Shown here in pieces: positions 10,562 to 19,745 of a stretch of 41,147 nt of DNA (position 1 is the first letter of the stretch; every line of letters begins with the position of its first letter). A program made the position numbers and the translations under genes. Below the pieces are notes generated by a model. That model was not told the DNA's origin. It saw nothing but the letters and a program-made list of their open reading frames with translations, and did no database searches. The stretch comes from Dysgonamonadaceae bacterium (lineage in GTDB: Bacteria > Bacteroidota > Bacteroidia > Bacteroidales > Azobacteroidaceae): positions 1-41,147 of the forward strand of contig JAISWH010000128.1 of the NCBI GenBank assembly GCA_031271125.1, written 5' to 3'.

Positions 10562-11560
10562 ATGGACTTAATGCAAACCATTATTACAAAGGCGAAAGCC
10601 AACCGTCGAAGGATTGTATTGCCTGAAGGGGATGAGGAACGTACCCTAAAAGCAGCCGACCGTTTGTTGGCCGATGGCGTCGCCGATATTACTTTAATAG
10701 GTAATCCGCAAATACTGAGAGATTTGGCAAAACAGTACGGACTAAACCATCTGGATAAAGCAAAGATTGTCGATCCAATCAACAATGAGAAAAAAGAGGA
10801 ATATGCTAATTTGCTTTACGAGTTGAGAAAAAGCAAAGGCATAACGCTTGAAGAAGCCGCAAAATTAGTGGAAAATCCATTGTATCTGGGTTGTTTGATG
10901 ATAAAGAACGGCGATGCCGATGGAGAAATTGCCGGCGCCCGCAACACGACCGGCGATGTTTTACGGCCGGCTTTGCAAATCATTAAAACCTTGCCGGGTA
11001 TTAGCATCGTTTCCGGCGCTTTCCTGATGTTTGTACAAGACGCTTCTTATGGTGAAGACGGGATTCTGGTATTTGCCGATTGCGCCGTGATGCCGAATCC
11101 GACGGCTAAAGAATTGGCCGAAATTGCTGTCGCTACGGCGCACACTACCCGCGCAATTGTGGGTGTGGAACCGCGCATCGCTATGTTAAGCTTTTCCACA
11201 AAGGGTAGCGCCAAACACGAATTAGTAGATAAAGTTGTCGAAGCCACCCGTCTGGCTAAGGAAATGGAACCCGGTTTACAGATTGACGGTGAAATGCAGG
11301 CCGATGCGGCATTAGTTCCTTCGGTCGGGAAAAGCAAGGCATCGGGAAGTATGGTTGCCGGAAAAGCTAATGTATTGGTGTTCCCTGATTTACAAAGTGG
11401 GAATATCGGCTATAAATTAGTGCAAAGATTAGGTAAAGCCGAAGCGGTTGGTCCGATTTTGCAGGGAATGGCGGCGCCGGTAAATGACCTTTCCCGCGGT
11501 TGCACAATAGATGATATTTATAAAATGGTGGCGATTTGTGCGAATCAAGTTAAGAGTTAA
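10562..11560 (+). CDS. pta: phosphate acetyltransferase
   Basis: 332 aa; RRIVLPEGDEERTLKAAD, GEMQADAALVPSVGKSKASGS, NVLVFPDLQSGNIGYKLVQRL. Confidence 0.97.
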   Translation: MDLMQTIITKAKANRRRIVLPEGDEERTLKAADRLLADGVADITLIGNPQILRDLAKQYGLNHLDKAKIVDPINNEKKEEYANLLYELRKSKGITLEEAAKLVENPLYLGCLMIKNGDADGEIAGARNTTGDVLRPALQIIKTLPGISIVSGAFLMFVQDASYGEDGILVFADCAVMPNPTAKELAEIAVATAHTTRAIVGVEPRIAMLSFSTKGSAKHELVDKVVEATRLAKEMEPGLQIDGEMQADAALVPSVGKSKASGSMVAGKANVLVFPDLQSGNIGYKLVQRLGKAEAVGPILQGMAAPVNDLSRGCTIDDIYKMVAICANQVKS

Positions 11561-11590
11561 GAACTAAGAGTTATGAGTAAACTCTTAACT
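11548..11590. repeat. inverted repeat overlapping the pta stop codon
   Basis: agttaagagtt (11548-11558) / aactcttaact (11580-11590). Confidence 0.55.
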
Positions 11591-11605
11591 AAAAACTTTA
11601 TTTTT

Positions 11606-12580
11606 ATGTCAGAAACAATAAAAGAACCTATTGAACCTTTCGGACTTTTTTCAAAAGACAAAAAGAAATCGCTGTTCTCCAGAATCGGGGTAGTCGGCGC
11701 CGGAAAAGACGGGCGAAACATTATCCGCTTGACTTCTTCCGCCGGATTGGAAGTTATTTTTATCGAAGTCAATCAGGAAAGAATTGATTTTGCATTTGAA
11801 AGACTGAGCGCCGGATTGGACAGCCGGATCGAAAACTGGGGTTTAACTCCCAATGAAAAACGCGCTATTCTCGGACGTATCAAAGGATCAACGGATTACG
11901 CCGATTTGAAAGATTGCGATTTTGTAATCGAATGTATCCGCTACGACAAAGAAACCGGCGAACGGAATACTTGTTTACGCCAACATGCTTTTACGGAAAT
12001 CGAAAATGTTGTTTCGCCCGGAGCAATTATTGCGACTAATTCTACTACGGTAATTATCAGCGAATTAGCTTCCGTATTGAAATATAAGGAACGTTGCGTG
12101 AGTATGCATTTCCCTGTTGCCCATCCCGACGCCAAAATTTTGGAAGTAGTGAAAGGCGCTTATACTACCCAGGAAGTGTATGATAAAGTCTTGTTGTTCG
12201 CTAAATTGATTAATTACGAACTCATCGACGTCAATGAAAGCAACGGCTTAGTGAGTATGCGTTTGATTGTAGTCCTGTTGAATGAAGCCTGCCGGATGCT
12301 GATGGAAAAAACGGCTAAAATGGAAAGCATCGACCGGCTGACTGTTGTGAGTTATGGCATGCGAATCGGTATTTTCCGGATGGCGGACATTATCGGTATC
12401 GAAAAATTAGTCAGCTTGATGGAAGACATGTTCAACGAATACGGGGATAAAAAATACAAACCCAATCCTATTTTGTGGAGACTTTACCGTACCCGGCAAT
12501 TAGGTATGCCGACCGGAAAGGGCTTCTTTATTTATAACAAGGATGGAATTTTAGTCGGCCCCAATCCGTTTTTTAATTAA
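11606..12580 (+). CDS. 3-hydroxyacyl-CoA (3-hydroxybutyryl-CoA) dehydrogenase-like protein
   Basis: Rossmann motif IGVVGAGKDGRN, IIATNSTTVIISELA, CVSMHFPVAHPDAKILEVVKG. The start at 11606 (MSETIKEP) is preferred over 11573 because the latter lies in the inverted repeat. Confidence 0.85.
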   Translation: MSETIKEPIEPFGLFSKDKKKSLFSRIGVVGAGKDGRNIIRLTSSAGLEVIFIEVNQERIDFAFERLSAGLDSRIENWGLTPNEKRAILGRIKGSTDYADLKDCDFVIECIRYDKETGERNTCLRQHAFTEIENVVSPGAIIATNSTTVIISELASVLKYKERCVSMHFPVAHPDAKILEVVKGAYTTQEVYDKVLLFAKLINYELIDVNESNGLVSMRLIVVLLNEACRMLMEKTAKMESIDRLTVVSYGMRIGIFRMADIIGIEKLVSLMEDMFNEYGDKKYKPNPILWRLYRTRQLGMPTGKGFFIYNKDGILVGPNPFFN

Positions 12581-12596
12581 TTAACCGGTCATCAAA

Positions 12597-13793
12597 ATGA
12601 AAGTTTTAGTCTTAAATTGCGGCAGTTCTTCTATTAAGTACAAATTGATGGATATGGACGCCAAGGCCATTATGGCTCAGGGAGGTGTTGAAAAAATAGG
12701 ATTGAACGGCTCTTTCCTCAAAATTACTTTACCCGATGGGAATAAAGTAATATTAGAAGGGGAAATCCTTGAACATCAAACGGGTATCGAATACATATTG
12801 GGTGTTATTACCAGCAAAAAATACGGTTGTATCAAGTCGTTGGACGAAATCGACGCCGTTGGGCACAGGGTAGTGCACGGCGGGGAAAAATTCAACTCCA
12901 GCGTGTTGATTACCGATGAAGTGATTCGGAAAATTATTGAATGTATCGACTTGGCGCCTTTGCATAACCCGCCTAATTTGAGTGGGATATACGCAGTAAA
13001 GGAATTGTTGCCGAAAGTTCCGCAAGTTGGGGTTTTCGATACGGCTTTCCACCAAACGATGCCCAATTATGCTTATTTGTACGGTTTGCCTTACTCATTG
13101 TACGAAAAATATGCGATCCGGCGTTACGGTTTTCATGGCACCAGCCACCGGTATGTTTCCGAAAGGGTTTGTCACTTCTTGAACGTGCCTTACGAACAGC
13201 CGAGAATCATTACCTGCCACATCGGAAACGGCGCTTCTATATCTGCTATCCGTAACGGAAAATCGGTCGATACTTCCATGGGAATGACTCCCGTCGAAGG
13301 TCTATTGATGGGAACCCGTTGTGGCGATGTCGATGCGGGCGTCCTCACCTATATTATGGAAAAGGAAAATGTTGGTTCACAAGCTATATCTACGATTGTC
13401 AATAAGTATGGGGGCGTTTTGGGCGTGTCGGGCGTATCTTCCGATATGCGTGAAATAGGAGCGGCTATAGAAAACGGGAATGAACGCGCCGTTTTATCCC
13501 TGAACATGTACAATTATCGCATCAAAAAATATGTCGGCGCTTATGCGGCGGCTTTAGGCGGATTCGATATTCTGGTCTTTACGGGTGGAGTTGGTGAAAA
13601 CCAATGGCAAACTCGCGAAGCGGTTTGTGAAAACATGGAATTTATGGGAATTTATTTGGATAAAGAAAAAAATAAAAGCGTTAGAGGTATTGAAGCAGTT
13701 ATTACGACAGACGATTCTCCGGTAAAAGCGGTTGTCATACCAACCGATGAAGAACTGATGATTGCCCAGGATACTTTAAATTTGTTGAACTAA
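12597..13793 (+). CDS. ackA: acetate kinase
   Basis: 398 aa; MKVLVLNCGSSSIKYKL, GHRVVHGG, FHGTSHRYV, GGVGENQ. Confidence 0.98.
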   Translation: MKVLVLNCGSSSIKYKLMDMDAKAIMAQGGVEKIGLNGSFLKITLPDGNKVILEGEILEHQTGIEYILGVITSKKYGCIKSLDEIDAVGHRVVHGGEKFNSSVLITDEVIRKIIECIDLAPLHNPPNLSGIYAVKELLPKVPQVGVFDTAFHQTMPNYAYLYGLPYSLYEKYAIRRYGFHGTSHRYVSERVCHFLNVPYEQPRIITCHIGNGASISAIRNGKSVDTSMGMTPVEGLLMGTRCGDVDAGVLTYIMEKENVGSQAISTIVNKYGGVLGVSGVSSDMREIGAAIENGNERAVLSLNMYNYRIKKYVGAYAAALGGFDILVFTGGVGENQWQTREAVCENMEFMGIYLDKEKNKSVRGIEAVITTDDSPVKAVVIPTDEELMIAQDTLNLLN

Positions 13794-13876
13794 AATTAAA
13801 AATCCTGTAAAAATGTCCGTTTTTAACGATAATTAATTTACAAATGCTTTTAATTAACATTATTTATGTAAAAAAA

Positions 13877-13908
13877 TTTGTGTAAAAAAATATACAAGTA
13901 TAACTTTG
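13877..13908 (+). promoter_or_regulatory. Bacteroidota-type promoter in the ackA downstream region
   Basis: TTTG (13877-13880), 20-nt gap, TAACTTTG (13901-13908): exact match to TTTG / TAnnTTTG. Confidence 0.6.
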
Positions 13909-13913
13909 CACTG

Positions 13914-13992
13914 TGGTTTTTTCATAATAGTATTAGATTTAAGGTTAACAAAGATTGGATTAGGGAGTTCGCGAGAATTCCCTTTTTCTTTT
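13914..13992 (+). ncRNA. candidate orphan small RNA of about 80 nt
   Basis: Starts just after the promoter at 13877-13908 and ends in a 9-bp stem AGGGAGTTC-GCGA-GAATTCCCT followed by a T-rich tract. No credible ORF lies inside. Confidence 0.4.
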
Positions 13993-13994
13993 TT
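13962..13994 (+). terminator. intrinsic terminator with GCGA tetraloop
   Basis: agggagttc (13962-13970) gcga gaattccct (13975-13983), then TTTTTCTTTTTT. Confidence 0.75.
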
Positions 13995-14185
13995 CCTTGC
14001 TTTTCAATCGTTTACAAATACCTTATTTTTACCTTTCGGAAAGTTTTATAAGTTTTGCCCAAACTTTTATTGTAAATGTTCAGCAAATTTGCACAATCAG
14101 ATTGATTTAATTTCATCCCTTCATATTTGAATTTGCGCTATTCGTTTCCATACAAATCAATAGTATATGTACCTCCGGTTATCTT

Positions 14186-16513
14186 TTACTTATTGCCGGT
14201 TAAAGTTCCCCGTTCGTTATCCACATTTTCCAGTTTTTTGCTTTGGGACTTGAATTTTCGTCCGAAATCAAAGTGAATGGAAGCTGTCAATGTAAAAAAA
14301 CGTGACAGCTCATTGGTATATAAACGTGAATAAGACGGTAACTTGGAGGATAGATTTTCTGTATATTGTTCGTAATACGTTGAAAAGGGATTAAATGCCC
14401 AAATCCCAATGGAATATTTGGGGCGGTTGTACGAAAGACTGAAAAAATGCGCCTTTTCACCGGAATCTACATTTTCTCCGGTCAGCAATCTGTTATATGA
14501 ATACATGCCGAACGTCAGGGAAAAATCTTTGTAATATCCCCATACACTTGTTCGATAATACCAGTTTGTCAAAGTATGACGATAATCATCACCCTGAGAG
14601 ATGAAACGGTTCACGCCCGGTGTTAAACTTAGTGATACATGTCTGTTAAACAGTACCAGCTTAACTGTTAAATAATTATCCAACCTCATATAATATCCCT
14701 GATTGGCGTATGTACTTATGAATTTATTGTTTTCGATAAATAGTTTATCCAGTACCGGCCGGTGTTCATACCTGAGCGTAGAAAACAGTTCCATATTCAG
14801 GATTCCTTTTTTGAAACCGGTTGACAGTGAATTGTTATAAACCGGAATCATATACAGGGCTGGATTTCCACGTCGTATCTGAAATGAGTCCATTTGCTGT
14901 TCCACATCATTTAGTGACGATAAAGAAGGAGAGTTGTTGGATATATTCCCATTATATCGGATAAAACTGTTGGAAGTCATAGCATAAGAGATTCGTAATG
15001 CAGGACGGAAAATATATCGTTCGGTAGAAAACAACCCCTGATGAAGTTCGTTCCGCTGAATACCCAAACCTAAACGGTAGGAAAATTTGCCTTTTGAAAG
15101 AATGTATTCCGAATATAAATATGTTTCTGCAAGCGTCATGTCTACTGTTCGTTCGCTTGTTCCCGAATAATCGTTATCCGTGTAACTTTGGATATGTTTG
15201 GCACCAATCATCAACATGCCACCTGCGGACATGTCTTTTTCGTATAATCCTTCCAGTATCAGGGAGTATCTGTTTCCTACCGTTTTGGAATAAATATCCG
15301 TCAGCGTTTCTGCTTCTTTGCTTTCCTGATAAATACGCGTTATATCCGAATGATTGTTTGTTCCTACCAGATTAAAAATCAACGATTGTTTATTTTTCAG
15401 CATGCGCTGGTAATATAAATCAAGCACCGGAATATTTATTTCTCCCTCCGTATGACTGTAAACATTCAGCTTGTCTGAAGCAACAGTCCCTTCCACAACG
15501 CTTATTCTGTCTGAAAACGAATTGGGAACACTTTGAAAACTGTTTCTTACAACCGCATTGAAAAAATATTTTTCAGGATCGGACAAACTGTAATTTAAGG
15601 ATGCATTCAAATTGTCTTCCTTATACTTTGTCGGTTCTCCCTTTTCTTTCCGCACCAGCATATAATCGGGAAAATAAAAACGCTCCTCATTTTCACGTGT
15701 CCAGTTTGTGTTCACATTGCGACCGTTGAGATTAAGCGTCCATTCTGATTTTTTATGATTATATTTTGCGGAAACGACATTGTCTAACAGGGTCGATTTT
15801 TGCAGCAAGCTATTGTTCATGTTGACAAAGAAACTGCCTCCGGAATTTTTTCGACGAGTAATGAAATTAAGAACAACAGCTGTTTCCCCCCCATAGCGTG
15901 CGCCCGGTTCGTCGATATATTCAACTCTTATCAAATCATTTGATTGTAAGGATTGAATTTCGTTTAAAGGAACTTCTACATTATTTACTCTGATCTGAAC
16001 GTTTCCACCACCCAAACTGCTGATCGATCGATTAACAGGGTTAATTGTAATTCTGGGTAACTGCAACTTTTCAAGCAATTGAAAAGCGCTGGGAGAAGTC
16101 TTTACCTGCGACTGCGTTGGGAAAAATATTTTCTTGTCGTACTTTACTGTGGAAGCTTCTGCCGTAACAGTAACTTCGTTTAATGTTATCGCTTCGGGAG
16201 AGAGTTTTATTTCCTCCAAATTCAGACTTTTCTCCAGATTTTCCAGCGTAATCATGACTTTTGAATAACCCAGGGAAGAAATGGAGACCAGATAGGAGGC
16301 TTTTGCAACATTGCTGAAATCAAATTTTCCGTCCGGATCGCATGCCGTTCCTTTAACAAATGTGCTGTCGGTTTTTAACAGCAGAACATTTGCTGCATCT
16401 ATCGCAAGATTGGTTTCCTCATCCATCACTCTACCCGTTATTCGCAATTGAGAAAACATGTATGGCGTACTCAAATACGCAAATAATAAAATAATATAAG
16501 TTTTTGTGTTCAT
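14186..16513 (-). CDS. TonB-dependent receptor-like outer membrane beta-barrel protein with carboxypeptidase-regulatory-like N-terminus
   Basis: 775 aa; QLRITGRVMDEETNLAIDAANVLLLKTDSTFVKGTACDPDGKFDF, then a plug-like region (ITLNEVTVTAEASTVKYDKK...VQIRVNNVEV) and a barrel. Confidence 0.9.
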   Translation of the reverse strand: MNTKTYIILLFAYLSTPYMFSQLRITGRVMDEETNLAIDAANVLLLKTDSTFVKGTACDPDGKFDFSNVAKASYLVSISSLGYSKVMITLENLEKSLNLEEIKLSPEAITLNEVTVTAEASTVKYDKKIFFPTQSQVKTSPSAFQLLEKLQLPRITINPVNRSISSLGGGNVQIRVNNVEVPLNEIQSLQSNDLIRVEYIDEPGARYGGETAVVLNFITRRKNSGGSFFVNMNNSLLQKSTLLDNVVSAKYNHKKSEWTLNLNGRNVNTNWTRENEERFYFPDYMLVRKEKGEPTKYKEDNLNASLNYSLSDPEKYFFNAVVRNSFQSVPNSFSDRISVVEGTVASDKLNVYSHTEGEINIPVLDLYYQRMLKNKQSLIFNLVGTNNHSDITRIYQESKEAETLTDIYSKTVGNRYSLILEGLYEKDMSAGGMLMIGAKHIQSYTDNDYSGTSERTVDMTLAETYLYSEYILSKGKFSYRLGLGIQRNELHQGLFSTERYIFRPALRISYAMTSNSFIRYNGNISNNSPSLSSLNDVEQQMDSFQIRRGNPALYMIPVYNNSLSTGFKKGILNMELFSTLRYEHRPVLDKLFIENNKFISTYANQGYYMRLDNYLTVKLVLFNRHVSLSLTPGVNRFISQGDDYRHTLTNWYYRTSVWGYYKDFSLTFGMYSYNRLLTGENVDSGEKAHFFSLSYNRPKYSIGIWAFNPFSTYYEQYTENLSSKLPSYSRLYTNELSRFFTLTASIHFDFGRKFKSQSKKLENVDNERGTLTGNK

Positions 16514-16604
16514 AGCATTATATAATTTAAATGTTGTCGAATATCAAAAAACTGGCTGACGTGTTACTTTGATACAATATTTGGTTATTTTTTTGCCTGA
16601 TGGC

Positions 16605-16634
16605 AAAAAGTATCTCTTACGGGACACCTGCAAA
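16605..16634 (-). promoter_or_regulatory. possible promoter of the outer-membrane gene at 14186-16513
   Basis: On the minus strand: TTTG (complement of caaa, 16631-16634), 18-nt gap, TACTTTTT (complement of aaaaagta, 16605-16612). Confidence 0.35.
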
Positions 16635-16692
16635 ACCCTGTGTTTAAGCACTGTAAATCAATAGTTTGTCAAATCAAACTTTGTGCTTCCGG

Positions 16693-16719
16693 TGTCTGTC
16701 TCTGTATTGATGACAGACA
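16693..16719 (+). repeat. 27-bp recombinase-site-like repeat, copy 1
   Basis: TGTCTGTCTCTGTATTGATGACAGACA: 8-bp inverted arms TGTCTGTC/GACAGACA around an asymmetric 11-bp core. Identical except for one base to the reverse complement of copy 2. Confidence 0.85.
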
Positions 16720-16911
16720 GCGTTTTTAAACAACTGATTTTAAGATACTTAAGAGGCCTAATGTTTTACAAGTGTTTAACAAATTGTTAAAATGGAAAAA
16801 TGAGGCTGAAAAATATAGCTTGTAAATTATTGATAATAAGATAGATAAGTCCTATTTTTACCTTTTTTATTATTTAAACAACGCTAAAACATCTATGAAT
16901 CAATAAGTTAA

Positions 16912-16952
16912 TGGGCTTCCTTATTTAGAATTATTCTAAATAAGGAAGCCCA
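16912..16952. repeat. 41-nt near-perfect palindrome
   Basis: tgggcttccttatttagaat | t | attctaaataaggaagccca; 20-bp arms with one central nucleotide. No T-tract on either side to support a terminator. Confidence 0.9.
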
Positions 16953-17050
16953 AAAAGTTTACGTGACAAAGAAATGTTGTTGCAAACAGATAGTAATCAA
17001 TTAGATAAGTGCTTGTAACTTTACGTCGGATTAAAATGCAAAAAATGAAG

Positions 17051-17077
17051 TGTCTGTCATCAATACAGTGACAGACA
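17051..17077 (-). repeat. 27-bp recombinase-site-like repeat, copy 2 (inverted)
   Basis: TGTCTGTCATCAATACAGTGACAGACA; reverse complement of copy 1 at 26/27 positions. Confidence 0.85.
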
Positions 17078-17212
17078 TTTTTGTTAAAATTTTTCGGTGA
17101 GAAAAAAAACGTCCGGACCCGGCAATTCATGGGAAAAAACGATATGAGTAATTGGATATATTAAAATATTTCGTACCTTTGCGCCGAATTAATAACTAAT
17201 AAATTAATCAAA

Positions 17213-17842
17213 ATGAAAAAAATTTTTTTAACTTTAATTTTATGTGGCTTTGTAGGAGCAATATTTGCTCAAGGTGTAAAATTCGGAGTTACTACCGGTT
17301 TGAATGTCTCAAATGAATCAATTAAATTAATTAAAACCGATTGGAAAGCTGGTTTTCAAGGGGGAGTTTTCTTGGATTACGCTGTAACGCCGCAACTTTC
17401 GCTTGTCCCTGAATTATTGTTTACTCAGAGGGGGTCCAAACTTAACATTAGTATTACAGATGATAATGGAAAAATGATCGACTCCGGTTACTCGGAAACT
17501 TTGAATTATCTTCAATTGCCGGTCAATGTGGCATACAAATTTGATTTAAGCAACGATCAGAAATTATTCCCTTTTGCCGGCGCTTATTTAGGTTACGGTC
17601 TTTCCGGATCAGTTAAATTTCAGAGAGCAGGAGTTGAATCGGGAAATACAAAAATAAAGTTCGGTTCCGCTGAAGATCGGATGAAAAGATTGGATTATGG
17701 ATTAAATATCGGAGCCGGTTACCAATACGACCACATTATATTCAAGCTGCAATATAATCATGGATTGGCTGATCTTTCCAATATAAAGGACAGAAAAATT
17801 AAAAATAAAAACCTTGCCGTTACGGTAGGCTATCTGTTCTAA
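17213..17842 (+). CDS. porin family / outer membrane beta-barrel protein
   Basis: 209 aa; signal peptide, GVKFGVTTGLNVSN, alternating beta strands, C-terminal LAVTVGYLF. TACCTTTGC promoter box about 40 nt upstream of the start. Confidence 0.9.
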   Translation: MKKIFLTLILCGFVGAIFAQGVKFGVTTGLNVSNESIKLIKTDWKAGFQGGVFLDYAVTPQLSLVPELLFTQRGSKLNISITDDNGKMIDSGYSETLNYLQLPVNVAYKFDLSNDQKLFPFAGAYLGYGLSGSVKFQRAGVESGNTKIKFGSAEDRMKRLDYGLNIGAGYQYDHIIFKLQYNHGLADLSNIKDRKIKNKNLAVTVGYLF

Positions 17843-18818
17843 ATTTTTCATAAAAAAGCCGCGCATTTCCGCGCAGAAAATCTTCAACAGACATTTGTTT
17901 TTTACCGGTCTGTTGGAGATTTTTTATTCGGATAAAACCGTCGGAAGTTGCGAGGTCTAATTGTTTTTTTCCATCGCTAACAACACTTCCGGGTATTAAA
18001 TGATGCTGTTTCCGGATTTTTTCGGTTTCAAAAATTTTCAATGAAAGTAATTCGTTTTGACTTATTTGCAACTCAGTCCAGGCAGCAGGGTAAGGCGAGA
18101 GTCCCCTGATAAAGTCATAGACTTCTTGGGTCGTTTTTTTCCAGTCGATACGGCAAGTTTCCCTAAAAATTTTAGGAGCCGGTTTTAATATTTCCTCATT
18201 GGCAATGAGCGCTTTTTGTTCTACGGTATGCACCTCTTTGCGGATGATTGCATCAACCGTTTTGATGACTAAGTTTGCACCGGTTCGCATCAATTGGTCG
18301 TGGATAATTTCGGCATTATCCGTGTCTTCGATGGGAATCCGTTCCTGAAAAATGATTTTTCCCGCGTCAATTTCGTGAGTAAGGAAAAAAGTAGTAACAC
18401 CCGTTTCTTTTTCGCCGTTGATAATCGCCCAATTGATGGGAGCCGCCCCGCGATATCGAGGCAGCAAAGAGGCATGCAGATTGAAAGTTCCCGAAGGCGG
18501 CATGTTCCAAACGACTTCGGGTAACATTCTGAAAGCGACGACAATCTGTAAATCGGCTTTCCATGCCTGCAATTGGTTCAAAAAATCAGGGTCTTTCAGT
18601 TTCTCCGGCTGAAGCAAAGGAAGATTTTGCGACAAAGCATATTCTTTTACAGGGCTGGCTTGCAGCACGCTTTGATGTTTTCCCACCGGTTTATCGGGTA
18701 TTGTGACAACGCCTGCTACATTGTAACCTCCTTCTACTAAGGCGCGAAGGCTTTCTACGGCGAAATCGGGGGTACCCATGAAAACGATGCGGGGAAATGT
18801 TTTTAATGTCTTATCCAT
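17820..18818 (-). CDS. fmt: methionyl-tRNA formyltransferase
   Basis: 332 aa; RIVFMGTPDFAVESLRALVEGGYNVAGVVTIPDKPVGK, NLHASLLPRYRGAAPINWAIINGEKETGVT. Confidence 0.98.
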   Translation of the reverse strand: MDKTLKTFPRIVFMGTPDFAVESLRALVEGGYNVAGVVTIPDKPVGKHQSVLQASPVKEYALSQNLPLLQPEKLKDPDFLNQLQAWKADLQIVVAFRMLPEVVWNMPPSGTFNLHASLLPRYRGAAPINWAIINGEKETGVTTFFLTHEIDAGKIIFQERIPIEDTDNAEIIHDQLMRTGANLVIKTVDAIIRKEVHTVEQKALIANEEILKPAPKIFRETCRIDWKKTTQEVYDFIRGLSPYPAAWTELQISQNELLSLKIFETEKIRKQHHLIPGSVVSDGKKQLDLATSDGFIRIKNLQQTGKKQMSVEDFLRGNARLFYEKFRTDSLP

Positions 18819-18884
18819 CGGTCAAATCTATTTTTAATTTTACAGCAAATATACGATTGCTTCCTTAACTCCGTATTATTTTCT

Positions 18885-19745
18885 TCATCGTATGTAAACA
18901 TCCATCGGGGTTACTTCTTCCGGTTTCAATACGGCAAAATGTGCGGCGTTTTGAGCCACTTCAACCTGAAAATCGCTTAGTCCGTTGGGGATAGCCTTAT
19001 TTCCCACTACGTTGATGCCGGTAATTTTTTCGAACCACGTACAGGCGGCGGTATAACGCCCTATCTGGTAGTCCAGATGATAGCCGTCCCTGCAAAAATT
19101 ATCCCCGACAGCGCTTGTCCGTCCATTTTGAATGGCTGTGCCGGAAGGTATAATAAAGGAAATGTCCGGTACGTTTTCTTTTACCCGATGCATTGCATCT
19201 ATGATGGCTGCATACATTGTTAACTGGTCTCTGCTGTAATTATTAAAACCGTCATGCGTGGAATTTTGCGCGTAAGCCCAAGTCTGGTGCAGCATGTATT
19301 TGACATTCGTATTCGTAACTTTACTTTTCACGTATGTCAATAATTCCGTTAAATACGGGAAGTAAGTAGCATACAGCCCAGAGTTCGGGCTTGCCTGCTG
19401 AAAACTGATGTAATCCCACGGCTCATCTCCTATGGCATATTCCAAGGTTGTGTTTGCCCGCGAGGTCTTAACGCCATTTACAATTTTCCGGTAGGCATAT
19501 TCTGCCGCATTGTTATTGGCATTATTCCGGTGTCGTTCGAGCGAACAACCTCCAATGTACATGTTTCCGATGATGAAGTCAATTTCTTCGTCGGCGCCGA
19601 GTTCATACAGATACTGTTCGACAGCGTCTCTCGAGAAGCTGTTGCCGATGGCCAATATTCTGATTGTTGTAGCCGATGCATTCAACAAAGTGATACAAGC
19701 AATCAAAAATATGCTTGTTAATACTGTTTTCCAATACTTTCTCAT
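18885..19745 (-). CDS. DUF4886 / SGNH-hydrolase-like secreted protein
   Basis: 286 aa; signal peptide; IRILAIGNSFSRDAVEQYLYEL, HQTWAYAQNS, DGYHLDYQIGRYTAACTWFEKITG. Confidence 0.88.
   Translation of the reverse strand: MRKYWKTVLTSIFLIACITLLNASATTIRILAIGNSFSRDAVEQYLYELGADEEIDFIIGNMYIGGCSLERHRNNANNNAAEYAYRKIVNGVKTSRANTTLEYAIGDEPWDYISFQQASPNSGLYATYFPYLTELLTYVKSKVTNTNVKYMLHQTWAYAQNSTHDGFNNYSRDQLTMYAAIIDAMHRVKENVPDISFIIPSGTAIQNGRTSAVGDNFCRDGYHLDYQIGRYTAACTWFEKITGINVVGNKAIPNGLSDFQVEVAQNAAHFAVLKPEEVTPMDVYIR

Noticed and set aside
13906-14130. 74-aa plus-strand ORF after ackA
   Set aside because: Its ATG lies inside the promoter -7 region, before the expected transcript start, and a terminator hairpin interrupts it. 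No recognisable family.
16590-16609. Hairpin tttttgcc-tgat-ggcaaaaa as a terminator
   Set aside because: It is flanked by the likely promoter of the minus-strand outer-membrane gene and has As rather than Ts after the stem in either useful direction.
16936-17130. 64-aa minus-strand ORF in the candidate switch region
   Set aside because: Low-complexity intergenic translation spanning the palindrome and the inverted repeat; no family features.
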